This document shows positions 1-5,849 of a stretch of DNA of 8,617 nt, one piece after another; the stretch's first letter is position 1; each line of letters starts with the position of its first letter. A model generated the notes under the pieces. That model saw only the letters and a list, made by a program, of their open reading frames with translations. It made no database searches and had not been told where the DNA came from. The stretch lies in contig CAAGIS010000151.1 in the NCBI GenBank assembly GCA_900769985.1, positions 1 through 8,617 on the forward strand, read 5' to 3'. The DNA is from Spirochaetia bacterium (GTDB taxonomy: Bacteria; Spirochaetota; Spirochaetia; Treponematales; Treponemataceae). A program made the translations under genes and the position numbers.

Positions 1-206
1 AACGAAAGTGCCGATTCAAACGAAACATAAGACGGACCGTAAACTGCAGACGCAAGAAGGACGGGATTAACAGAGCGCTCAGTTTCATAAAGTCCTTTTA
101 TGACCTTGTGATATACACCGGTTTTTTCCAGATACATAAGACGGTTTTTCGGTGACTTATATGTTTGAGAAAGTTCATTAATAATCTGAAACGCACTTTT
201 TATCAT
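1..206 (-). CDS. AbiEi-type antitoxin / transcriptional regulator, 5' part only
   Basis: The minus strand is open from an ATG at 206 to the window edge (68 codons), so only the N-terminal part is visible. The protein opens MIKSAFQIINELSQTYKSPK, then has a short winged-helix-like stretch ending LEKTGVYHKVIKGLYE and a segment GPSYVSFESALS. The pattern 'G.Y....+GLY ... PSY(I/V)S(F/L)ESALS' is characteristic of AbiEi antitoxins and related regulators of type IV toxin-antitoxin or abortive infection systems. In that family the N-terminal winged helix binds DNA and represses the operon, while the C-terminal part counters the nucleotidyltransferase toxin AbiEii. The start is well supported: GGAGA at 215-219 lies 8 nt upstream, behind a good promoter. 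The toxin gene, if there is one, would lie left of the window, so solitary-regulator status cannot be excluded. Family call fairly sure; function inferred. Confidence 0.75.
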   Translation of the reverse strand, partial: MIKSAFQIINELSQTYKSPKNRLMYLEKTGVYHKVIKGLYETERSVNPVLLASAVYGPSYVSFESALS

Positions 207-209
207 GGC

Positions 210-256
210 GATTATCTCCAGTAAGTTTAATTTTACTCAACTTTCTGGAGATAATC
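210..256. promoter_or_regulatory. 18-bp inverted repeat around the -10 box, candidate AbiEi operator
   Basis: The left arm GATTATCTCCAGTAAGTT (210-227) and the right arm AACTTTCTGGAGATAATC (239-256) are reverse complements except at one position, separated by 11 bp. The -10 box of the minus-strand promoter overlaps this 11-bp centre, the right arm covers the 17-bp spacer and part of the -35, and the left arm covers the start site and Shine-Dalgarno. AbiEi proteins are known to repress their own operons by binding inverted repeats at the promoter, so this placement fits an autoregulatory operator. Because the predicted transcript starts inside the left arm, only one arm would be transcribed, which argues for a DNA-level operator over an RNA hairpin. 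Confidence 0.6.
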
Positions 257-258
257 AA
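230..258 (-). promoter_or_regulatory. Sigma70-type promoter of the AbiEi-like gene
   Basis: Read on the minus strand, a -35 TTGATT (plus-strand 253-258) is followed after exactly 17 bp by a -10 TAAAAT (230-235). Transcription would begin near 223, giving a leader of about 17 nt before the ATG at 206, with the Shine-Dalgarno GGAGA inside it. Seen directly; promoter activity is inferred. Confidence 0.65.
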
Positions 259-300
259 GCAAAGACGTTTTTCTCTCTATATTTTTACAGTGCTTTTCTG

Positions 301-306
301 TATAAT
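301..306 (+). promoter_or_regulatory. Possible -10 box for the glycan gene block
   Basis: A perfect TATAAT sits 21 bp before the ATG at 328. At 17-bp spacing the -35 would be TATATT (278-283), a poor match, so the promoter may be weak or activator-dependent. It diverges from the AbiEi-like promoter and lies about 45 bp from the edge of the inverted repeat. Confidence 0.4.
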
Positions 307-327
307 CATAACTACAGGGCGAAAAAA

Positions 328-1308
328 ATGGATTTATATCATACAAAAACACCGGTGGCGATGATTATTTTTAATCGATATGAAAACGCTCATTCTGTTT
401 TGCAGCAGATTAGAAAGGCAGAGCCGAAGGAACTTTTTATAATTGCTGACGGTCCGCGCAAAAACCGTGAAGGTGAATATGAAAAATGTCAGAAAGCGCG
501 TTCTATTGCAGACGAAGTTGACTGGCAGTGCAGCGTTCACAAAATTTTTTCAGAAGAAAACCTCGGTTGTGCAAAGCGTGTAGTTTCCGGGTTGAACGAA
601 GTTTTTTCAAAAGTGGAGCAGGCAATAATTTTTGAAGACGACTGCATACCAGATTTAAGTTTTTTCCGATTTGCAGACGAAATGCTTGAACGCTATGAAA
701 GTGACGGGCGGATTATGCTTGTTTCAGGTAATAACAAATGTTTTGCAAAAGAACCTGTAAAAGAAAGTTATTTCTTTTCAAAGCAATGCCAGATTTGGGG
801 CTGGGCAACGTGGCGCCGTGCCTGGAACAAAATGGACTTATCAATGTCTGACTGGAAAAACTTAAAGCACTCCCAACTTGTAGAATCAATTTACAAAAAA
901 GCAAGTCACCGTTATTACTGGAATTCTTCTTTCGATTATGTTTATAATAAAAGGACAAATTCCTGGGCTTTCCCGTGGAATCTTTCTGTCTGGAGAGAAA
1001 ACGGTTTTTCAGTCGTTCCAAAAGTAAATTTAATCCGCAATGCAGGTTTTAACAGCGATGCAACTCATACAAGCGGAAAAAGCATTTTTGAAAAACTCGA
1101 TTACAGTGAACTTGAATTTCCTCTTGTTCATCCTGAATATTCGCCTGACCTGGAAATTCAACGGAACGAGAAAATGGACTTGCTCGAAATGAAAAGCCGC
1201 ATAAAAGATTCCAGACAGATGCCATACCCGTTCAATATGTTTGCATCTAAACTAAAATGGTTTATACTTGGACTATATTCAAGGTTAACACTGAAAAATC
1301 CTCATTAG
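328..1308 (+). CDS. GT-A glycosyltransferase, HlpA-like
   Basis: Predicted 326-aa cytosolic glycosyltransferase of the GT-A fold, similar to proteins often labelled 'hemolytic protein HlpA-like'; that label is historical and does not imply haemolysis. The N-terminus TPVAMIIFNRYENA (residues 8-21) is the first nucleotide-binding strand. ENLGCAKRVVSGL (77-89) is a typical sugar-nucleotide contact region, and IIFEDDCIP (100-108) carries the acidic EDD motif, which in this fold holds the metal and nucleotide sugar. A tryptophan-rich segment IWGWATWRRAW (156-166) follows and is typical of this subgroup. The frame stays open upstream to an ATG at 205, but I chose 328: conserved sequence begins there, a TATAAT lies just upstream, and the longer version would run through the divergent promoter and operator. 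The Shine-Dalgarno (AGGG, 316-319) is modest. It is the first gene of the polysaccharide block. Donor and acceptor cannot be read from the sequence. Confidence 0.8.
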   Translation: MDLYHTKTPVAMIIFNRYENAHSVLQQIRKAEPKELFIIADGPRKNREGEYEKCQKARSIADEVDWQCSVHKIFSEENLGCAKRVVSGLNEVFSKVEQAIIFEDDCIPDLSFFRFADEMLERYESDGRIMLVSGNNKCFAKEPVKESYFFSKQCQIWGWATWRRAWNKMDLSMSDWKNLKHSQLVESIYKKASHRYYWNSSFDYVYNKRTNSWAFPWNLSVWRENGFSVVPKVNLIRNAGFNSDATHTSGKSIFEKLDYSELEFPLVHPEYSPDLEIQRNEKMDLLEMKSRIKDSRQMPYPFNMFASKLKWFILGLYSRLTLKNPH

Positions 1309-1326
1309 GATTTATCAGTGTTTTCT
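1287..1326 (+). terminator. Hairpin with T-tail overlapping the stop codon of the first glycosyltransferase
   Basis: AACACTGA (1287-1294) pairs with TCAGTGTT (1315-1322); after one A/A mismatch the stem continues as AAATCCT (1296-1302) with AGGATTT (1307-1313), closing on a 4-nt CATT loop. That is 15 pairs in total, followed by TTTTCT. It looks like a rho-independent terminator or partial attenuator, with the TAG stop (1306-1308) in the loop and inner stem. The T-run is short and partly inside the stem, so read-through into the next gene is likely. Confidence 0.55.
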
Positions 1327-1360
1327 AAGGGAAAAATAATTTTTAACTTTGGAGAAAAAA

Positions 1361-2491
1361 ATGATTCACTTTAATGTTCCGCCTTTTTTAGGCACTGAAT
1401 TTACATATATGAAACAGGCTGTCGAAAACCACAAGATTTGCGGAGACGGACCTTTTACAAAAAAATGCAATGAATGGCTTGAAAATAAATTCAATGCAAA
1501 AAAAGTCATGCTTACTACAAGCGGAACTTCGGCACTGGAAATGGCAGCCTGGCTTTGTAATATTCAGCCTGGCGACGAAGTGATTTTACCAAGTTTTACT
1601 TTTTCTTCTACAGCAACGGCATTTACACTCGTCGGTGCAAAACTCGTCTTTGTTGATGTAAGACCCGACACGATGAACATCGACGAAAAACTAATCGAAC
1701 AGGCAATCACACCAAAAACACGCGTTATCTGTGCAGTTCACTATGCAGGAGTTGCATGCGAAATGGATGCAATTATGGACATCGCAAAACGACACAATCT
1801 CAAAGTTGTCGAAGATGCAGCGCAGGGCGTTATGTCTTCTTACAAAGGGAAGCCTCTCGGAACAATCGGTGATTTTGGCTGCTACTCATTCCACGAAACA
1901 AAAAATTATTCTATGGGCGAAGGCGGTGCAATCGTAATCAACGACGAAAGCGCAATTACCCGTGCAGAAATCCTTCGCGAAAAAGGAACAAACCGCACGC
2001 AGTTTTACCGCGGTCAAGTTGCAAAATACAACTGGGTCGATTGGGGTTCAAGTTATCTGCCGAGTGATTTGAATGCTGCATACCTTTGGGCGCAACTTTT
2101 GGAAGCCGACAAAATAAATGACAACAGACTTGAAACATGGAACAAATACAACAAAGCTTTTAAACCGCTTGCAGAAAAAGGAATTATAGAACTTCCTGTC
2201 ATTCCTGACGGATGCGTTCACAATGCGCACATGTTCTACATAAAATGCAAAGACTTAAAGACACGCACATCTTACATCGACTTTATGAAAGAAAACGACA
2301 TCCTCTGCGTATTCCATTATGTTCCGCTCCACAGTGCGCCTGCCGGAATTAAATTCGGAAGGTTTTATGGCGAAGATAAATTTACGACTTCAGAAAGTGA
2401 CAGGCTCGTTCGCCTTCCACTTTATTATAATATCGATGAAAAAGATTTGAATTTTGTAATTACCAAAACTCTGGAATTTTTTAACGCTTAA
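1361..2491 (+). CDS. wecE: dTDP-4-amino-4,6-dideoxygalactose transaminase
   Basis: A 376-aa PLP-dependent aminotransferase of the DegT/DnrJ/EryC1 fold, the length I recall for E. coli WecE (RffA). It converts dTDP-4-keto-6-deoxy-D-glucose plus glutamate to dTDP-4-amino-4,6-dideoxy-D-galactose (dTDP-Fuc4N) in the cytosol. From memory, long blocks match WecE almost word for word: CGDGPFT (27-33), LTTSGTSALEMAA (51-63), HYAGVACEMD (127-136), VVEDAAQGVMS (149-159), SFHETKNY (176-183), EKGTNR, FRGQV, GSSYL.SDL.AAYLWAQL, HNAHMFYIK and FHY.PLH. Lys181 in HETKN is the predicted Schiff-base lysine and Asp152 in the EDAAQ block the predicted pyridine-nitrogen contact. The ATG at 1361 is used because GGAGA (1351-1355) sits 5 nt upstream; an in-frame TTG at 1349 would overlap that site. 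In this context it supplies a donor sugar for the neighbouring transferases. RmlA and RmlB, which make its substrate, are not in the window. Confidence 0.93.
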   Translation: MIHFNVPPFLGTEFTYMKQAVENHKICGDGPFTKKCNEWLENKFNAKKVMLTTSGTSALEMAAWLCNIQPGDEVILPSFTFSSTATAFTLVGAKLVFVDVRPDTMNIDEKLIEQAITPKTRVICAVHYAGVACEMDAIMDIAKRHNLKVVEDAAQGVMSSYKGKPLGTIGDFGCYSFHETKNYSMGEGGAIVINDESAITRAEILREKGTNRTQFYRGQVAKYNWVDWGSSYLPSDLNAAYLWAQLLEADKINDNRLETWNKYNKAFKPLAEKGIIELPVIPDGCVHNAHMFYIKCKDLKTRTSYIDFMKENDILCVFHYVPLHSAPAGIKFGRFYGEDKFTTSESDRLVRLPLYYNIDEKDLNFVITKTLEFFNA

Positions 2492-2550
2492 ATTTTGGTT
2501 TTATAAATTCCAATTTTAAAATAAAAAAGTTTTTTAACAGGAAATAAAAA

Positions 2551-3867
2551 ATGAAAATTATTCATCTTGCAACAACTAACGCTGGCGGAGCTGGAATTGC
2601 CGCAACACGAATTCACAACCTGCTTCTTGAGATGGGACATAACTCCCATCTATACGTTCAGCACAAGGAACTTGATTCTGAAAAAACAACGGAAGTGCAG
2701 AACAAAGGTGGGCAAGGCAAAAAATACATGGTCAAAATGCGCCTTGAACGCAAGCTTGCAAAAATGATTGATAAAACAAAAGACACTGACTGGAAACGTT
2801 TTAGAAAAGATGATGTCTATTGCTACAATGATTATGACGAAGAAAACGCAGCCGGTTTTTTTCCTGGTCTTGAAAATAAACTTGATTTGGAAAACGTTGA
2901 TATAGTTTTTGTTCATCAGATTATAGGATTTTTAAATACATTTGATATAAAGCGCATTTATGAAAAAACTTACGCGCGGATTATTTTTACTATGATGGAT
3001 ATGGCACCAGTTACAGGCGGCTGTCATTACGCATGGGATTGCCGCAAATTTTATGACACATGCTTTAACTGCCCTGCCTTGCCTTACGAACTTAATACGC
3101 GAAGTCATTTTCAATTGACGGCAAAAGCTCAGAACATTCTCTATATGAATGCAGAAATTATGAGCAACGCAGATTACGACCTTGAGTTTGCAAAAAAGTC
3201 TGCAATTCCTTTTTCTGAATACTGGCAGTATTTTTATCCTGTAGACGAAAATGTTTTTAAACCGGAAGAAATTAAAAAAGACGAAAACACGAAGTACCTG
3301 TTCAGCATAGCAAATTTTGCAAATGACGTACGCAAAGGTTTTACGTATGTTTTGCAGACTTTGATTTATCTTGACAAAAAAATTCCTGACGGTCAGAAAA
3401 TTAAAATGCTCTGTCTTGAGCCATCTTTATTTGACGGTTATAAATTTAGCAAAGTTGAATTTGAACAGTTTGGATTTTGCAAAAATGTAAATGACCTTGC
3501 AAAAGTTTATAACAAAGCCGATGTTTTTATGTGCACGTCAGTTGAAGACTCTGCGCCTATGATGCTCGAAGAAGCATTGCTTTGCGGAGTTCCTGTTGTT
3601 TCTTTTGACGTAGGAACTGCACGACAGTTTATTGCCGACAAAAAAAACGGTTACGTTGCAGAGCGCTTTAACGAAATTGATTTTGCAGAAAAAGTTTACG
3701 CACTTTTATATAAGACACCAAAGACATTGCAAAGTTCAACTGCCATTCACAACGGCATGGTAAAAATTCTCGGAAAAGAAGTTATAAAAAAACAGTTTGA
3801 AAAAATTCTGAACTATAACAAAAACAATGACAAAAAACTTACAGATAAAATTAAACGCAGGAAATAA
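2551..3867 (+). CDS. GT4 (GT-B fold) glycosyltransferase with Cys cluster
   Basis: A 438-aa retaining glycosyltransferase of family GT4. MKIIHLATTNAGGAGIAATR (1-20) is the N-terminal Rossmann start with the glycine loop. The C-terminal half holds YNKADVFMCTSVEDSAPMML (320-339) and EALLCGVPVVSFDVG (341-355), the GT4 E-x7-E region that contacts the nucleotide sugar (Glu332 and Glu340). Between the domains, TGGCHYAWDC (155-164) and DTCFNCPAL (169-177) put four cysteines at 158, 164, 171 and 174. This C-x5-C-x6-C-x2-C arrangement is seen in WcaC-like transferases of colanic acid type clusters and could hold a metal; that is inference. A charged insert (about 40-90) and a Lys/Arg-rich tail (424-438) may touch the membrane. 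The start has AGGA (2539-2542) 8 nt upstream. Sugar specificity is unknown. It is 59 bp after wecE and 4 bp before the next gene. Confidence 0.88.
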   Translation: MKIIHLATTNAGGAGIAATRIHNLLLEMGHNSHLYVQHKELDSEKTTEVQNKGGQGKKYMVKMRLERKLAKMIDKTKDTDWKRFRKDDVYCYNDYDEENAAGFFPGLENKLDLENVDIVFVHQIIGFLNTFDIKRIYEKTYARIIFTMMDMAPVTGGCHYAWDCRKFYDTCFNCPALPYELNTRSHFQLTAKAQNILYMNAEIMSNADYDLEFAKKSAIPFSEYWQYFYPVDENVFKPEEIKKDENTKYLFSIANFANDVRKGFTYVLQTLIYLDKKIPDGQKIKMLCLEPSLFDGYKFSKVEFEQFGFCKNVNDLAKVYNKADVFMCTSVEDSAPMMLEEALLCGVPVVSFDVGTARQFIADKKNGYVAERFNEIDFAEKVYALLYKTPKTLQSSTAIHNGMVKILGKEVIKKQFEKILNYNKNNDKKLTDKIKRRK

Positions 3868-3871
3868 AATT

Positions 3872-4762
3872 ATGCCGACAAAAATAATCAAATACACCGG
3901 CGGTCTCGGAAACCAGATGTTTCAGTATGCTTTTGCATATGTTCTTGAACAGAAAGGATTTGAAGTTCTTGCAGATACAAAACTTTATACAAAACCATGT
4001 GTTCGCGGCGGCGTTGATTTAAGTCATGGAGCGTTTGAAGTTGCCCGTGTTTTTGGATTAGATATTAAAGAAGCCTCTGATGCTCAGGTAAAAAAACTTG
4101 GTGACAGGGCTGAAAGTTTTTTTGAACGCCTTCGCCGCAAATTTTTTACAAAGAAAACTCACATCATTGAATACGATTCAAAATTCCATCCTGAACATTT
4201 AACAGACCAGAGAGATCTTTATCTTGACGGATATTTTCAAAATCCGCTTTACTGGCAGGGCTATGAAGAGCAGATAAAAAATCAGTTTACCTTTAAGTTA
4301 GATTTAAATGAAAAATCAAAGGAACTTGCCTCTGCGTTAGATTCCCTTAAAGATAAAACCTGTGCAATCCATGTCCGCCGCGGAGATTACTTAAATCATA
4401 AAACGTTGTTTGTGTGCGATAAACCTTATTTTGAAAACGCGATTTCAAAAATGCTCGAACTCGTACCGCAAATCCAGACATTCATTATTTTTTCTGACGA
4501 CATCGATTGGTGCAGAAAAAACATTGACACGCACGGCAAAGAAAAAATCTTTGTCGACTGGAACTCAGGCAAAGATAGCTGGCAGGACATTGCACTTATG
4601 ACAAACTGCGCAAATGCAATCATTCCTAACAGCTCGTTCAGTTTTTGGGGCGCATGGCTGAATAAAAATCCAGATGCAGTCATTGTATGTCCCAAAATCT
4701 GGTCAACATCCGGTTCAACAGACATTATCCCTGACAATTGGAAAACTGTCAGCGTAGAATAA
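3872..4762 (+). CDS. GT11 alpha-1,2-fucosyltransferase-like protein
   Basis: A 296-aa glycosyltransferase of family GT11, whose characterised members transfer L-fucose from GDP-fucose in alpha-1,2 linkage to galactose-type acceptors. Hallmarks in order: YTGGLGNQMFQYAFA (8-22), the N-terminal GT11 signature; HVRRGDY (167-173), the GDP-fucose binding H.RR.DY motif; FIIFSDDIDWCR (204-215), the F.FSDD..W.. motif; and IIPNSSFSFWGAWLN (250-264), the NS.FSWW.A.L-type motif with Phe in place of the first Trp. All catalytic regions appear intact. The frame is open to an ATG at 3827 inside the previous gene, but 3872 is preferred because AGGA (3859-3862) lies 9 nt upstream and MPTKIIKYTGG is the usual GT11 start. 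Its Shine-Dalgarno lies within the last codons of the GT4 gene, so translation is probably coupled. GT11 also includes a few other linkages, so the exact product is inferred. Confidence 0.9.
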   Translation: MPTKIIKYTGGLGNQMFQYAFAYVLEQKGFEVLADTKLYTKPCVRGGVDLSHGAFEVARVFGLDIKEASDAQVKKLGDRAESFFERLRRKFFTKKTHIIEYDSKFHPEHLTDQRDLYLDGYFQNPLYWQGYEEQIKNQFTFKLDLNEKSKELASALDSLKDKTCAIHVRRGDYLNHKTLFVCDKPYFENAISKMLELVPQIQTFIIFSDDIDWCRKNIDTHGKEKIFVDWNSGKDSWQDIALMTNCANAIIPNSSFSFWGAWLNKNPDAVIVCPKIWSTSGSTDIIPDNWKTVSVE

Positions 4763-4800
4763 ATTTTATAATAATTTTTTATTATAATGGAGAAATAAAT

Positions 4801-5694
4801 ATGAAAAAAGTTTTTTTATCAGTCGTAATTCCTTTTTACAATTCAATCGAAACCGCAAAAGAATCTGTCAATTCTGTCGTAAAAGAAATTGAAAATCTTT
4901 ATGCAGACAGAAACCTTGCAAAATCATTTTTACTTGAAGACACTGTTTCGGAAATCATCTGCTGCAATGACGGCTCAACAGACGGCACTGCAAATTTTCT
5001 TGACGGCATTTCATACAAAGACTTTGGGTCAGGAAAAAGCGACTTTATTCAAATTAAAGTAATGCACTTAAAAAACTCAGGAGCAGCAAGTGCTCGAAAT
5101 GCAGGACTTAGAGTTTGCCGCGGACAGTTTATCGCCTTTAACGACTCTGACGACAAATGGTTAAACGGCAGTCTTGCAAAACGACTTTCTATTCTCGATG
5201 CTGAACCTTATGCAGCCTGCATCACTGCAAATCACGAGCGCGACGTTCAAAGGATTCCAAAACTTAGTAAATCAAGCACACAAGTAAACCTTTTTTACAT
5301 TACGCTTAATGATGAACTTTTTAAAAACTATTATACAACTCAAAATTCAATTTTAAAACGCAAAGTCATAGATGACGGAATTTTCTTTAAAGAAGGAATG
5401 TGTTATTCCGAAGAAATTTATTTTTTCTGTCAAATGGCATCTAAATACAAATGTCTTTTCTTAAACGAAAAAATGTCAGAAAGTATTTTGCACAAATACC
5501 GTTTTGGCGAATCAGGTTTAAGCGGAAATCTTTTTGCAATGGAACGCGGAGAATTAAAAAGCTTTTCTCTTGCTCACAAAGAACTCGGTGTTCCATTTTT
5601 TAAATATATAGCCGCATGCATTTATTCAGTTGCAAAATATTTTAGGCGCATACTGATAGTAAAACTCAGAAATTCCAGAAGACGCGTTTCATAA
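4801..5694 (+). CDS. GT2 family glycosyltransferase
   Basis: A 297-aa inverting glycosyltransferase of family GT2 (GT-A fold). LSVVIPFYNS (6-15) is the first strand. EIICCNDGSTDGT (51-63) is the uridine-binding acidic loop, NSGAASARNAGL (92-103) the typical helix start, and FNDSDDKW (113-120) carries the DxD-type metal site. EEIYF near residue 206 is a plausible catalytic-base region, by analogy with the ED motif of the family. The insert between strand 1 and the NDGS loop (about 20-50) is longer than in many small GT2 enzymes. The C-terminus is basic (FRRILIVKLRNSRRRVS), which would suit peripheral membrane attachment. The ATG at 4801 has GGAG (4789-4792) 8 nt upstream; an earlier in-frame ATG at 4738 lies inside the previous gene and lacks such a site. 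Last gene of the glycan block, 38 bp after the fucosyltransferase. Donor and acceptor unknown. Confidence 0.9.
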   Translation: MKKVFLSVVIPFYNSIETAKESVNSVVKEIENLYADRNLAKSFLLEDTVSEIICCNDGSTDGTANFLDGISYKDFGSGKSDFIQIKVMHLKNSGAASARNAGLRVCRGQFIAFNDSDDKWLNGSLAKRLSILDAEPYAACITANHERDVQRIPKLSKSSTQVNLFYITLNDELFKNYYTTQNSILKRKVIDDGIFFKEGMCYSEEIYFFCQMASKYKCLFLNEKMSESILHKYRFGESGLSGNLFAMERGELKSFSLAHKELGVPFFKYIAACIYSVAKYFRRILIVKLRNSRRRVS

Positions 5695-5702
5695 CTATTT
5701 TT

Positions 5703-5738
5703 TTGACAATTGCATTATCTTTGATTTTAAGATATATT
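5703..5738 (+). promoter_or_regulatory. Promoter of the riboswitch-lipoprotein-receptor unit
   Basis: Two readings overlap. TTGCAT (5710-5715), 17 bp, TATATT (5733-5738) would start RNA near 5745, just at the base of the leader structure. Alternatively the consensus -35 TTGACA (5703-5708) pairs with TAAGAT (5728-5733) at a long 19-bp spacing. A run of seven T (5698-5704) just after the previous stop codon could end that transcript, but no convincing stem precedes it. The two genes downstream therefore probably form their own unit. Confidence 0.5.
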
Positions 5739-5745
5739 TTTTTTC

Positions 5746-5849
5746 GTGAATTTATTCACCTCCAATCCTGTGAAAGTCAGGGCAGTCTATTCTACTGTAA
5801 AAGTCAGACGGAGAATTCTATTTATTGTACAATCAATAGGAGGTTGTAT
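5746..5849 (+). promoter_or_regulatory. Cobalamin riboswitch, compact class II-like, translational control
   Basis: The leader can be folded into the cobalamin aptamer plan. P1: GAATT (5748-5752) with AATTC (5814-5818). J1/3: 7 nt. P3: CTCC (5760-5763) with GGAG (5810-5813). P4: CCTG (5767-5770) with CAGG (5778-5781), closing the conserved loop TGAAAGT. P5: AG (5784-5785) with CT (5792-5793), L5 being TCTATT (5786-5791). A P6-like hairpin is CTG TAAAAGT CAG (5795-5807). The strings GTGAAAGTC, GCAG, CTACTGTAA and AAGTCAGA are familiar from B12 riboswitches. Downstream, P13 pairs GTACAATC (5827-5834) with GGTTGTAT (5842-5849), including two G-U pairs, and its loop AATAGGA can kiss L5 through AATAGG. 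P13 holds the AT of the start codon and part of the AGGAGG site, so ligand binding should block translation. The P7-P12 extensions and the usual GGGAA strand are missing, as in compact class II forms. A BtuB-like receptor downstream supports the call. Confidence 0.82.

Noticed and set aside
205..327. Extension of the first glycosyltransferase to an ATG at 205
   Set aside because: It would add 41 residues without family resemblance, has no Shine-Dalgarno on the plus strand, and would run across the divergent promoter, the inverted repeat and a TATAAT box.
334..1021. Minus-strand open frames inside the first glycosyltransferase
   Set aside because: They have no recognisable protein features and lie antisense to a well-supported gene.
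1349..1360. TTG start for wecE at 1349
   Set aside because: It overlaps the GGAGA ribosome binding site, and the family start matches the ATG at 1361.
2472..2512. TGGAATTT / AAATTCCA inverted repeat after wecE as a terminator
   Set aside because: Loop is 25 nt, the stem is AT-rich, and there is no T-run after it.
4783..4788. TATAAT before the GT2 gene as a promoter
   Set aside because: It lies 12 bp before the ATG and next to the Shine-Dalgarno, with no -35; the transcript would be nearly leaderless and lack the ribosome binding site.
5746..5759. Palindrome GTGAATTTATTCAC as a protein operator
   Set aside because: It falls at the 5' base of the riboswitch, where the same bases form P1 and J1/3; an alternative hairpin role is possible but a separate operator is not needed.
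5773..5807. Direct repeat AAAGTCAG (5773-5780 and 5800-5807)
   Set aside because: Both copies are explained as separate conserved parts of the cobalamin aptamer (P4 loop and 3' stem, and P6-like segment).
5746..5847. GTG start at 5746 for the lipoprotein
   Set aside because: It would place 34 residues before the signal peptide and lie in the structured leader; the ATG at 5848 has AGGAGG and begins a proper lipoprotein signal.
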